Below are positions 54,141 to 64,000 of a stretch of 64,000 nt of DNA, in pieces. The stretch is taken from positions 477,738,900 through 477,802,899 of the forward strand of contig NC_081406.1 in NCBI RefSeq assembly GCF_030272615.1, in the 5' to 3' direction. Each line of letters starts with the position of its first letter. The stretch's first letter is position 1. Both the position numbers and the translations under genes were made by a program. This DNA is from Cryptomeria japonica (lineage: Eukaryota; Streptophyta; Pinopsida; Cupressales; Cupressaceae). The notes below the pieces were generated by a model that ran no database searches, was not told the DNA's origin, and worked only from the letters and a program-made list of their open reading frames with translations.

Positions 54141-55400
54141 GTTCTCCTTCCGATGTTGAGAGTTGATAGGCACAAGAGCCAAATACTGCAGTAATGATGT
54201 AGGGACCCAGCCAGTTGGGTTCAAACTTCCCTTTATTGTCTCAAAACTGTTGATTTTAAGGATTTTCTCTCAAGATTAGGTCACCAACCTAAAACTATCT
54301 TTGTCAAACTTTCTTGTTATATCCTCTGGACATTCTCTTTTGATATACTCTAAGATAATCAAACGCCACTTGCCGATGCTCATCTAGCAATTCAAGTTCT
54401 TGCAATCTAGATATTCTATAGTCTTCATCAGTAACAAGACCTTGCAAAGAAACTCTTAGAGATAGTATTTCCACTTCAATAGATAATACTGCTTTGGACC
54501 CATACACCAAAGAGAAAGGTGTAGCCCCAGTAGGTGTCCTGATACTTGTTCTGTAAGCCCATAATGTAGGATTGAGCTACAGATGTCAATCCTTCCCAGA
54601 TTTGTTCACTGTTCTATGCAAGATAGTCAATAGGTTTTTGTTAGATGCCTCAGCTTTTCCATTACCTTAAGGGTAATATACTGATGACCAGTGTTGTTTA
54701 ATTTAGAATTTCTTACAGAGCTCATCTAGTTCTTTACTCTTGAACTATCCTCCATTATCAGTCATGATGGACGAAGGTATCCCATACCTACAGATGATAT
54801 AGTTTAGGATGAATAGAGCTACTTGTTTACTAGTTGCTTTGATGAGCGGAACCGTTTCTACCCACTTAGTGAAGTACTCAGTGGTAGTTATGATAAATTT
54901 GTGTCCGTTAGATGATGGAGGATATATCTGACCAATGAGATCAAAGGTCCATTACTGAAAAGGCCAATGTGTAATGAAGGGTATGAGATCCCTTGCTAGA
55001 GCATGTATGAGTTTTCCATGTCGCTGACATTTCTCACAAGTCTTAGCAAATTTAATAGCATCTATCTCCATGTCTGGCTAGTAGTAGCTAGCTCATAGTA
55101 GTTTTCGAGCTAAAGTAAGACCATTCGAATGAGATCCACAAATTCCTTCATGGACTTTTGATAATGCATGTTTAGACTCTTCAATTTCTAGACACCTAAG
55201 CAATGTACCATCCAAACCTTGTCTAAATAGATTGTTAGCAATGATAACATACCGCGAAGCATTTTGGGTTAGGTTCCTTTTCTCATTACGGGTAAGATTT
55301 TCAGGTATAATTTGGTCTCATAAATAAGATTAAATGTGGATGTATTGGGATGAATCATGTCCAATAATAGAACGGACTATTTGGGTCTCAGGAGAATCAT
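54141..55400 (-). pseudogene. Ty3-H integrase (decayed)
   Basis: Minus strand. The zinc domain and core are heavily broken, but remnants such as SCHWSDIS, KQHWSSVYYP and NGKAEASNKNLLTIL (the region of the catalytic Glu) can be read near 54600-54720. The C-terminal part is clear: LWAYRTSIRTPTGATPFSLV, then YGSKAVLSIEVEILSLRVSL near 54500, LDEHRQVAFDYLRVYQKRMS and GSLNPTGWVPTSLLQYLALV near 54180-54240. It would insert the cDNA into the genome. Many TAG and TAA stops and frame changes. Confidence 0.75.
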
Positions 55401-57102
55401 AGGCAGGGTAATGTCACTCTCCCACCAGGAATTCAAAGTGAAAATTGGATTCTTGCAACTTAGGTATAGACGCCAAGCTGGCTATAGCATCTGCTACTCT
55501 GTTTGCGGATCTAGGAATTTGTTGGAATGATACAAAAGTAAAATACTTCTTAAGATCATCAACCATTCTCTTATAAGGCATCAGTTTCTCATCTTGAGTC
55601 TGATATGTATCATTGATTTGATTGATGATCAGCTGAGAATCTCCATAGATGTGTAATTCTGCAACCTTCCATTCAATAGCTAGTTTTATCCCATTTACCA
55701 AAGCTTCATATTATACAATGTTGTTTGTGCAAGGGAACATAATCTTATAAGACTTTGGGATTGAATAGTTCTAAGGAGTAATAAATAGTATTCTAGCACT
55801 GGAACCATTTTGAGTAAAAGACCCATTGAAGAACATCTTCTAGGGTTGTTGAGTATGATGCATTATTGATTCATCTGGAAACTCTATATGCAGTGGTTGA
55901 GTGTCTTCAAGAAGAGCTTCAGAAATTTGATCAGCAATCACCTATCCTTTTATGGACTTGCATTTCACATACTCAATATCAAATTTTGTAAGGATCATGA
56001 CCCATTTTGCCAATCTTCCTGTAAATGTTTCTTTGTTGAGAAGATATTTGAGTGGATCAATTTTAGCCACCAACTTAACTAAATGTGCTAACATGTAGTG
56101 TCTCAATTTTTGTGATGCAAAGACTAATGCCAATAATTCTTTTTCTATTATAGTGTAGTTCATTTCATAAGACACCAATGTTCTGTTGATGTAATATATA
56201 GCTTGTTCCTTTTTATTTTCATCATGATGTGCCAGAAGTGCCCCCAGTGATGAATCGGTTGCTGATATGTATAAGATCAATGATTTACCCTGAATTGGTG
56301 GCATCAATATTGGTGGACTGGATAGGTATTCTTTGATTTGCTGAAGATGTTGTTCACACTCCTTATCCCAGTTGTATATTACTCCTTTCCTCAATAATTT
56401 TGTGAAAGGTTGAGCTTTGTCTGCTAGTTGAGAAATGAAGCGTCTGATTGATTGGAGACGTCCCTGTAAACTTCTCATTTGGTTGATGTTCTTCGGAGGA
56501 GGAATTTCCATTATAGCTTGGACTTTCTCAGGATAGACCTCGATTCCCTTCTTTGAACTGATGTAGCCAAGTAATTTTCCAGATGTCACTCTAAATGAAC
56601 ACTTTTTTGGATTTAACCGAAGTTTGAATTTTTCCATTCTATCTAGTATAGGGCCTAGCTCTTGAATATGCGTGGATATCTTCATAGGCTTCACTAAAGT
56701 GTCATCAACATAATCTTCCATATTCTTATGCATCATGTCATGAAAGATAGTAGTTACTACTCTTTGGTAGGTTGCTCCTGTGTTCTTTAGCTCAAATGGC
56801 ATGACATTCCAGCAAAAAGTTCCCCATGCACAAGTGAAAGTTGTCTTTTCTTGATCTCCAAGAGCTATTTTGATTTGATTATAGCCAGAGAATCTATCCA
56901 TTAGTGAGTACATCTCATACCCAATAGTCATGTTGACTATCATATCAATGTTTGGTAATGGGAAGTCATCCTTCGAACAAGCTTTGTTGAGATCTCTGAA
57001 GTCTGTGCAAACTCTGATAGATTTGTCTACCTTTGACATAGGTACTATGTTTGAAATCCATTCTACATAGTCTATAGCTCTGATAAATCCAACTTTTAGC
57101 AA
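55401..57102 (-). pseudogene. Ty3-H reverse transcriptase and two RNase H domains
   Basis: A long open frame, 57102-55942, covers RT and the first RNase H: LKVGFIRAIDYVEWISNIVP, CTDFRDLNKACSKDDFPLPN, FSGYNQIKIALGDQEKTTFT, WNVMPFELKNTGATYQR, the catalytic MEDYVDDTLVKP near 56710, LNPKKCSFRVTSGKLLGYIS, then SLGALLAHHDENKKEQAIYY and IIEKELLALVFASQKLRHYM. After several stops a second RNase H follows to 55414 (FFNGSFTQNGSS, YEALVNGIKLAI, HIYGDSQLIINQI, NRVADAIASLA). It would copy the genomic RNA to DNA in the particle. A single-base frameshift separates it from the upstream part at about 57100. Two RNase H domains place it in the Tat lineage, and it is closely related to Ty3-K pol. Confidence 0.9.
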
Positions 57103-59089
57103 TTTTCTAGTTCAGCCTTGACTAGTAGTGCCACATGTGGGTGCATCTTACAGAGTTTTTTCTTGACTGGTTTAACTCCTGGTGTGATAGAAAGATGGTG
57201 CATGATAAGATCAGGCTCTAGGCTTGGCATATTAGAGTACTTCCATGCAAAATTGATTTTCTTTTCTAAAAATAGATGAGTGAAATCTTTCAATTCTTCT
57301 GCTGATAGTGATTGAGCTACATGAATGATATGTGGTGTCTCTTGACTCCCATTGTTCACTAGCTGAGTTGGCTCAATCAATATAGAAAACCTTTCTTGAA
57401 AATGACTTGGCAGTATATTAAGTATCTCACCTTTAGGCACCTCAGAGAGGTTTTCACCCTTAGGTACATCCTTTATTTTCTCTTTTTTAGATTCTGACAC
57501 CGCCACAATGTGGTTTTCGCCATCAGGTCTTTTATTTTTTATTTTTCTTATTTTTGCGACTAAGATACTTGATATCTATTTTAGTCATGTTTTCACTCTA
57601 TTCATTGGTGAAAGAGTCGATAGGTTCAACTGCATTGAGATAATAGGCTAACATATAGTCATTGGCAAAAGTAGGTATATTCATGGGCTGGTTTTGTAAA
57701 GTATAGTCAATTAGTTCTGGATGTAGTAAGGATAAATGTTGGACCAGTTCGAGGGAGTTCATGGTATTTTCATCACAACTGCGGATCGAAAAGTCAAGTT
57801 CTAGAAGGATACCCTACGTAAATGTCTTGAGACCAGGAAAAGTCAAAACATGATTATTAAAGTTCACGTTAATATTTAGTTGACCTGATCTAATAGACAT
57901 ACTTATAGCGTCGTTCTCTACGCCAGACTGGACTTCATATCGTGGTTCGACAACAATAAGATCAGTAGATAGATTTTCATTATTTTCATCAAATGATTCA
58001 GAATTTGATGCTAAGTAGATATTGTCATGAATAGGACTGTTGTCAGAGTCATCAGAGTCATCGGATGAAGTTTCTGAGTCTTCTTCAAGTGATTTAGTGA
58101 GTATGTGTATGGCATCAACACCAACATCTTTAATGCTACAAGTTCCTTCATGCTCTGGCTCATTTGTCATTTGTATATGACACACATGTTGACATGATCT
58201 TGATGTTTTTGTGATTTGCTATTGTCTACTCCATTCAACTTCCTCTAGACTAATGACTGGTTCTTCTTCTATTGCTTACAATTCTTCCTGTATAGTGCTA
58301 TACCTGATTCATTCTGTTTTATTAGAGGGGTACATAGATGAAAAGCTTTCTAGTATTCTTCCTTCCTTTAGTCCTTGTTCATAGTTTGCTTGTCTCTTTT
58401 GTCTAATTTCCTATATTTCCTTCTCTAGTTTTATGCGCGTTAGTTCTTGAGTATCATGTGTGATACCACTAGACTCTTCTAGAGTTTTTGTACTAGATGT
58501 ATTTGAGAGGTGGTCAGGACCCCATTCATACTCGTTTGAGTCAGTCTTTGAATCATCTACTTGCTATCTACCAGTGTATGTGACTGGGAACTTTTAGTGG
58601 TGCAAATAATTCTCTTATTCTTTCTACTTCATCTCTTATATCCTCTAGGACCTCAACTCCTTGTATTATTGTAGCTGACACCATCAGAGCTTGAGTGCTG
58701 ACTATTTATTCTTTCTTGACTATTGATTCCTCTTTCTCTTTTACACACTCTTCTTGAGTTTGTTGAGTGTTTGTTTCCTATAATGTTAAAGGCGATATCC
58801 TTTTCTGCCACTTAGACTTAGAAGCATGTTTTTGGTCTGATGTCTTTTTTGGATTGTACCCTAGTCCAGCCTTATCAATTGTTGATTTTGTTTGTAGCTG
58901 AATCGGTTCAATAATACCCTCTTGATGTTTACCTAGGGGACTAGTACCTAAATATCCCATGCGTTGAATCATCTTGTAGCCAGGACCATATTGGGTTGAG
59001 GAAATCTCACAATGTCGTACCTCCTCATTTTGACTATCTTCCTTGAAAAGCCAGTTAAGAACGACATCCTCTTCTATTTCATCTACCAA
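57103..59089 (-). pseudogene. Ty3-H linker with G-patch domain, and RT N-terminus
   Basis: Between protease and RT. A G-patch-like motif lies at about 58845-58990: QYGPGYKMIQRMGYLGTSPL, then GKHQEGIIEPIQL and DKAGLGYNP, with the typical glycines and the aromatic residue. G-patch domains bind RNA or RNA helicases, and a G-patch after protease is known in betaretroviruses. An acidic serine-rich stretch (EEDSETSSDDSDDSDNSP near 58075) follows. Then comes the N-terminal RT part (HFQERFSILIEPTQL; LSITPGVKPVKKKLCKMHP). Several frameshifts and many stops occur at about 58200-58770. Confidence 0.7.
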
Positions 59090-59850
59090 GGAAGTAGAAG
59101 ACTATACAAAAAGACCATCATATATGATATTCGGAGCTGAATTATGTGTTCTCATAGCCTCTGATGGTTTTCCTAACTGCTTTGGTGATGGAGAGACTTA
59201 TGAAAGTACCAGTTCTATCTTGTAGCCATCCATTTCAGTATTTGTAATCTTCAATTTCTTTTCTAATTCTTTCATCAAAGATTCTAGATTTTCATTTATA
59301 GAGGCTACCCTATTATGAGGTACAAAAGTATCAACACCTTTTGTTAATGCATTATAGGTGAGATTTGTATTAGCGGGAATACTGACTTTTGCTCCATTAT
59401 AAGGAAATTTTAAGCATTGATGGTATGTTGATGGAACTGCCTTCATTTCATGAATCCATGGCCTACCCAGTAAGATATTGTAGGACAGAGGAAGATCAAG
59501 TACCTAGAAAATTACATCTCTTTCTACAGGTCCCACTCTAATGGGTAATGATACCAGAACTTTAGAGGTCCTTTCTTCTTCATCATAGGCTTTAATTATT
59601 ATTTTCTTGGTGGGATCAATGACATTTTTAGAGAATCCTAGTTGTGTAAGAAGACTTTAAGTACATATATTCAACCCCGCGCCTCCATCTATCAAAACAT
59701 GTTTAACTCTGTGTTTATGGATCATGGCTTCAATATGCAATGGTTGGTTATGTGGATGATTTAGCAAGTTGTCATCTTCTTCAGAGAAGGTCAGATAGTG
59801 AGGTGAAGTTAGATGACCCACTGTAGACAAACCGATCAATATCTACATCT
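59090..59850 (-). pseudogene. Ty3-H aspartic protease
   Basis: Retroviral-type protease. The catalytic motif reads VLIDGGAGLNICT, with Asp at 59687-59689, preceded by LHIEAMIHKHRVKH. A TAA follows directly. The frame then gives PTKKIIIKAYDEEERTSKVL, LPIRVGPVERDVIF and [20 protein letters not shown], the last being the usual protease end block. The reading frame is the same as that of the gag core, while the zinc-knuckle part between them is shifted. It would process the polyprotein. Confidence 0.8.
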
Positions 59851-61861
59851 TTTGGAACAGTAGTGGTGAGCAATGCTTTGTCTAGAATCTCTTTGTGAGC
59901 AGAAGAGATTTTTAACAATTCAAAGATTGAGATTTGAGCATTTGTCCTTTTCAATTGTTCAAGAAAGCTATATCTAGAGGATGATGTTGAAGTTATCCTT
60001 TTAAATTTATCCAAGTTTGATTCTTTTTGTTTGTTTGACGGGGCTAGTGGGCTCAATGTTGCTTGAGCCGGGTTGGAAGAACTAGCTCCTTGGAGAGTGA
60101 CTTTCTTTTTAGAATGGGTCAGAGCTCTTGCATATCGTGATTCATTTGGTTTATGTTGGACTATAATCACATTGCAATATTCAGATTGGGAAGGCTCAAT
60201 CATGTTAATGACGTTGTCATTGCTGGTATAAGTATAATTTACTTTGGCACCTCCTTTGGTCTTTGAAGAATCACCTTGTTCGTAAATAGGTAAAGGGTCC
60301 TTAAATGATTTGAGATCAACATTGGTTGGGTGATTCCCAACAACAATTTTACCGACGTCTATGAGATCTTGAATCTCATGTTTGAGCTTCATGCAATTGT
60401 TTGTGTTATGACCTTTATTTCGATGGAAGTCACATAATTCATTTTCTCTCCACCATTTTGGTTTGATTTCTAGATCATTTGGTCTAGAGTTATCTGGTAG
60501 CATTATCAGATTGTTTGCCAATAGAGTTGTGAAAGCGGATTCATATTAGGTTTGGAAAGCCAAGGTTTCTCTTTGAACCATTCTTTTGTTTTTTTTGGAG
60601 GATTTTTTGTTGCAGCTTAAACCGCTTTGAGTACTTGTGTGCCACTAGCCAAGTTGAATATCGTGGGTTTTGAGTTATTTTTAATAGTGTCTACTACTCT
60701 ATCATTGAAAATGTTCTTGTTGTGGTCTTTGCCAAATTTCCAATACTTGTTCTTCTCTTTAGAGCTAGATTCTGGTTGTGTTTCTTTCCAAGGTAAGATA
60801 TCCCCCTTCTTTATGAGCACATCTTCTATTCGAATGGCATTATCTACCATTTTGTTAAATGATGGGTGTACTTGCATTTGTATACTATATTTTAATTCTA
60901 GGACCAAATTGTTGATGAATATGTCCATTTTCTCAGAATCTAGGATAGGTCGTGAATACCTAGAGAACATCTTTCTCCAACGTTGGAGGAAAGTAAGGAA
61001 ATGCTCCCATGTTTTCTGTTTAGTATTGCAAAGCTCAATCATAGTCACGGGATGTCGAATGTTGTATGAGTATTGTTGTAAAAACAGTTGGATTAGTTCT
61101 TCAAATGTTTTTATTCCTTTGGGTAGACTTGAGAACCATTCCATAGCTTGTCTTCCCAAACTCCTTGGAAAAAGGCGCATGAGATATGTTTGATTGTGCA
61201 TGAACTACATACAAGAAGCACAAAATTCCCTGACATGATCTTGAGGATCTGAGGTACCATCATATTTGTCAAATTTTGGGATCTCAACGCATGAAGGAAA
61301 TGAAGGCATGTATAGATTCTTGTCAAATGGAAAGGGGCATATTGTCTCCAGAGAATATTGATTTGGGGACTTATCCTTATTCTTCAGTTCTGTGATCTTA
61401 GTCTGTAAGGCTTGTAATCATATGTGTACTGCGAGTATAGGTGATTCTTTCTTTTTAGTAATGAGTGTTTGAACATCATATCCAGTAGGAAGTTTGGCAC
61501 CTTGTTATTCTAGTTCTAAGAAATAGTCTTCCTTTTCTTGAGCCAGGATAACTTTCATCATTTTTTGGAAGTCTTTATCCTTTTAACAATCACAAATATC
61601 TTTTTCTAGAGGTTTAGTGCCTTCTTCAGCTTCACTTGATGAGGAATCATTATTGGTTTCATGAATACTAAGGTTGTCTTTGTCATTTTATTATGTCTCA
61701 TGTATAATGGGAGATTCAGGTTCATCAAAAATTGGTACCCCTGATGATGAAGGTTTATTAGTGAGCGGGTCCTTCACGTAGTATGGGTTATCTTCATATG
61801 TGAAGGGTTGTCCTTTTCCTTTGGCCTCTTTCTTATGAGAACTCCTGGTTTGAGTAGACAT
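59851..61861 (-). pseudogene. Ty3-H gag
   Basis: Start MSTQTRSSHKKEAKGKGQPF (ATG at 61861). The capsid core is the retrotrans-gag type of plant Ty3 elements: VEIPKFDKYDGTSDPQDHVR near 61250, FMHNQTYLMRLFPRSLGRQA at 61200, MEWFSSLPKGIKTFEELIQL, and FLTFLQRWRKMFSRYSRPIL. The nucleocapsid part has a variant knuckle, CDFHRNKGHNTNNCMKLKHE near 60430, whose second ligand is His, as is usual for Tat-lineage gag. Then a long P/S/K linker. Defects: several stops before 61200, frame changes between 60617 and 60521 and near 59790. It forms the particle and packages RNA. Confidence 0.85.
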
Positions 61862-62281
61862 TTTTATGGATTAGTGTGACCTAAAACTATTTGTGATGCA
61901 GAGGTCAAGATCAATTTCAAAGCTATTTGTTCAGTTAACGTATTTGTTTGGGGGAAGCAACTAAGATTTAGTCTGGTTTCAAGAAAGATCTACCCTATAT
62001 AAGACTTTTATCTAAGTTGATTTGAGAGTAGTGACTAAGATTCAGTTTGGTTTCAGGAATGATCTATCTTGTATAAGACGTTATCTAAGTGACTTAGGTT
62101 TGATAGGTAGTTGATTGAACTAGTTGAAAGATGATCGACCAATTCGTGCAACACAAATGGTAGAGGTACACTGTCTTGACCTATTTATGCTTAGGATGAT
62201 GATAACTAGTATTATGTTCACTGTAGATTGTTTTTTAGGAAAGTTTGACTACTCTGTAGTGACAAAATCAAAGATTCATAT
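61862..62281 (-). other. Ty3-H leader with tandem repeat
   Basis: No gene. Two direct copies of a 57-58-base unit lie at 61960-62017 and 62034-62090 (ACTAAGATTTAGTCTGGTTT... and ACTAAGATTCAGTTTGGTTT...). I found no clear tRNA primer site next to 62281 and no matching 5' LTR. Confidence 0.6.
62250..62280 (+). repeat. Direct repeat left of LTR-J
   Basis: GTAGTGACAAAATCAAAGATT, followed by CATA, recurs at 63980-64000 on the far side of LTR-J. It is far longer than a 5-bp target duplication. Confidence 0.7.
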
Positions 62282-63970
62282 TGTAGACACCTAAAAATGG
62301 TCAAACGCTTGCGAGGTCATACTTTAACATTTGCGCATTGCCTCATTTTAGGTTTTTTGCGTCGCATTAACATTTCTCCTATGATTCGCACTTGATCTTT
62401 ATCATTTGCGAGCATCGAGTCATTCTTTTGCATTCTTCAGTCATCTTGTCCTCAATTTTGGTCTTGTCGACAACACTATCTAGTCATGATTTTAATCGAT
62501 CTTATCCTATTGCATCAATGTGCGTGCTTATTTGTCATCATTTTGGACATCGTCAATCCTAATTAGGGTTTTGTCCTCCTGTCAATCTTGCGATCGATTT
62601 GTCATCAATCGTGGCTCTCTTATCAATCTTATCATCAATCTTATTATTTTGGACATCGTCAATCCTAATTAGGGTTTTGTCCTCTTTTCAATCTTATCAT
62701 CTGGCGATCGGTTTATCAATCTTGTCATTTTGCGATCGATTTGTCATCGATCGTTGTCATTTTCAATCTTGTCATTTTGCGATCGATTTGTCATCGATCG
62801 TTGCCATGTTCGATCTTGTCATTTGCGATCGATTTATCATCGATCGTGGTCATTTTCAATCCTATCATTTTGCAATATATTTTGTCATCGATCGTTGTCC
62901 TTTTATCAATTTTGTCATTTTTGCGACCGATTTGTCATCGATTGTTATCTGTCTCTATTATGTCAATTTGGATCAATTTGTCATTGTTCCTCGTCAATTG
63001 GCGCATTTTCTTAATCAAATCATTTTGTCGCACTGGTCATTTATCAATTCAAAATCATGACATTAATTATCTTCAATCAAGACCTAATTGTCATTTTCGC
63101 ATTTCTAATTCGTCTTCTAAGGTTTTATGATTTATTCATTTAACCTAATTTGCCATTTCTTCCTCTAGGATTACTAAATTATTTATTAATCCTAAGTCTT
63201 CTCATTACAATTAAATCTTTATTTAATTGGCTAATTATTCTTCCTCTTGTAAATTAATTAATAAATGACAAATTGTTAATTAATTTACCTAATTTCTAAT
63301 TTCCTAATTTCCTATTTTTCCATCAATTTCTAATTCCTAATTGTCATCAATTTCAATTTTCTAATTTTCTTAATTTCCTAATTTCAAATTCCTCCTATTT
63401 CATCTCCTAATTCTATGGGAATGACATTTCAATTTGTCATAAATTGTCATAATTGATAATCAATCAATTTTGACATAGAATGTGTCATAATTTGTCATCA
63501 ATTATCAATCAATCAAATTGTGCATGGAAAGTGCATAATTTGTCATATTGATTTGCAATTTCCATTTGAATTGCATCATGCTAATCTTGTCATCTCTCCA
63601 ATTCTTCTATAAATTGGATGATCTTCTTCAATCAAAGCCCTTGATTCTTGATTCCTAATCCCGAATCCCTATCAGGCTATCGAATTTATGCTTCTAGTAC
63701 TCTTGAGCTTTTCATCAATGTCAATCTTGCTTTCAATTGTATGTGCACTTGTAGGTGAGATCCACAAATTCATTTGAAGAGGAAAGAAGAACAATGGAGT
63801 CTCATGGAAGAAGCATCCAATTCGTCATCTGGTTTGCATGATATTTGTGTTTTGAATGCTTTGTTTTCATATCTCTATTGAGTGTGCTTAGGATTAGATC
63901 ATTGCAATGTGTGATTGAGCTAATAATGATTAATATTTTATGTTTGCTTGTGATGATTTCCAAATTCCTA
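62282..63970 (+). repeat. LTR-J: plus-strand Ty3-type LTR
   Basis: It starts TGTAGACACCTAAAAATGG, like the Ty3-I LTR. It contains a tandem palindrome array (62589-62950), AT-rich U3 with TTAATTAA words, TATA box TATAAAT at 63608-63614 and GTAGGTGAGATCC near 63751, all in the order seen in Ty3-I. No purine tract precedes it, so it is a solo or 5' LTR rather than a 3' LTR. The right boundary is uncertain (about 63970 or beyond the window). Confidence 0.7.
62589..62950 (+). repeat. Tandem array of ~46-base units with an internal palindrome, in LTR-J
   Basis: Units start GCGATCGATTTGTCATCGAT at 62732, 62779, 62825, about 62871 and 62923 (spacing 46-52), with weaker copies at 62589 and 62704. Each contains CGATCGAT and ATCGATCG arms around TTGTC. 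Several long false reading frames run through it. Confidence 0.85.
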
Positions 63971-63971
63971 T

Positions 63972-64000
63972 GCTACTGAGTAGTGACAAAATCAAAGATT
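63972..64000 (+). repeat. Direct repeat right of LTR-J (cut by window end)
   Basis: GTAGTGACAAAATCAAAGATT at 63980-64000 equals the copy at 62255-62275, and the sequence before it (CTACTGA against CTACTCT) is also similar. It continues outside the window. Confidence 0.7.

Larger units (their letters stand above)
39067..62281 (-). mobile_element. Ty3-H: Tat-type Ty3 element carrying an antisense PMD gene
   Basis: Minus strand. From right to left: leader (62281-61862), gag, protease, G-patch, RT with two RNase H domains, integrase (to about 54141), a plus-strand PMD ORF with an intron, a repeat-rich 3' region, a purine tract (plus TTTTCCCCTCTTTG at 40223-40236) and a 3' LTR starting TGTAATACCC at 40222. 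Insertions within it are a solo LTR (40700-41473) and N-G. A matching 5' LTR is not seen at the right end, where a plus-strand LTR of another type (LTR-J) lies. Assigning the left LTR and the PMD ORF to the same element as pol rests on orientation and order. Confidence 0.65.

Noticed and set aside
60627-61193. A 188-codon plus-strand open frame
   Set aside because: It is antisense to the Ty3-H gag core, whose motifs on the minus strand are clear.
62700-62950. CRISPR-like array
   Set aside because: Spacers are not unique, the units are tandem LTR repeats, and the sequence is plant nuclear.
62599-63130. Overlapping open frames of 94-153 codons in the S/H/I/F-rich stretch
   Set aside because: They arise from the tandem palindrome array in LTR-J, where stop codons are absent in several frames at once; composition and repetition, not coding, explain them.

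Overview
The window looks like plant nuclear DNA made almost entirely of retrotransposons. I found no ordinary host gene, no tRNA or rRNA gene and no CRISPR array. Evidence for a plant: Ty1/copia elements primed by initiator-Met tRNA (TGGTATCAGAGC), Ty3 elements of the Tat type with two RNase H domains, a plant-mobile-domain (PMD) ORF, and nonsense mutations that are mostly CAG to TAG, the signature of decayed CHG methylation. The deep nesting and old, stop-riddled copies suggest a large genome, possibly a gymnosperm, but the species cannot be read from the sequence.

Layout, left part. 1-1913 is the 3' end of a copia element (Copia-1). Its LTR was entered by Copia-3 (1914 to about 10545), whose 5' LTR was itself split by a nearly complete copia element, Copia-A (1975-8685). 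From about 10546 to 31557 lies Ty3-I, a Ty3-type element with one long proline/glutamine-rich ORF and a 3' LTR. It is interrupted by two related non-autonomous elements, N-B (12260-19765, duplication TCATG) and N-C (20967-28617, duplication ACTTG).

Layout, middle and right. 31558-36797 holds two half elements of the N type on the minus strand (N-D, N-E) around a scrap of Ty3 integrase. 36798-39066 is Tat-type pol on the plus strand (Ty3-K). 39067-62281 is a minus-strand Tat-type element (Ty3-H) with gag, protease, G-patch, RT, two RNase H domains and integrase. Downstream of its pol it carries a PMD ORF on the opposite strand, with what appears to be a spliceosomal intron. Ty3-H was entered by a solo LTR (40700-41473) and by another N element, N-G (43562-51561, duplication GAGGC). 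62282 to the end is a plus-strand Ty3 LTR (LTR-J).

The most unusual content is the N family. These are LTR elements with copia-type priming and polypurine sites but no pol. They carry ORF1, a coiled-coil protein with four or five CCHC zinc knuckles, and ORF2, a protein of about 1,000-1,100 residues with a conserved N-terminal domain I cannot assign. ORF2 seems to have its own upstream TATA-like box. Copia-A shares their primer site, polypurine tract and downstream LTR structure, so Copia-A-like elements are the obvious source of the enzymes that moved them. No reading frame in the window is fully open; all are annotated as pseudogenes.
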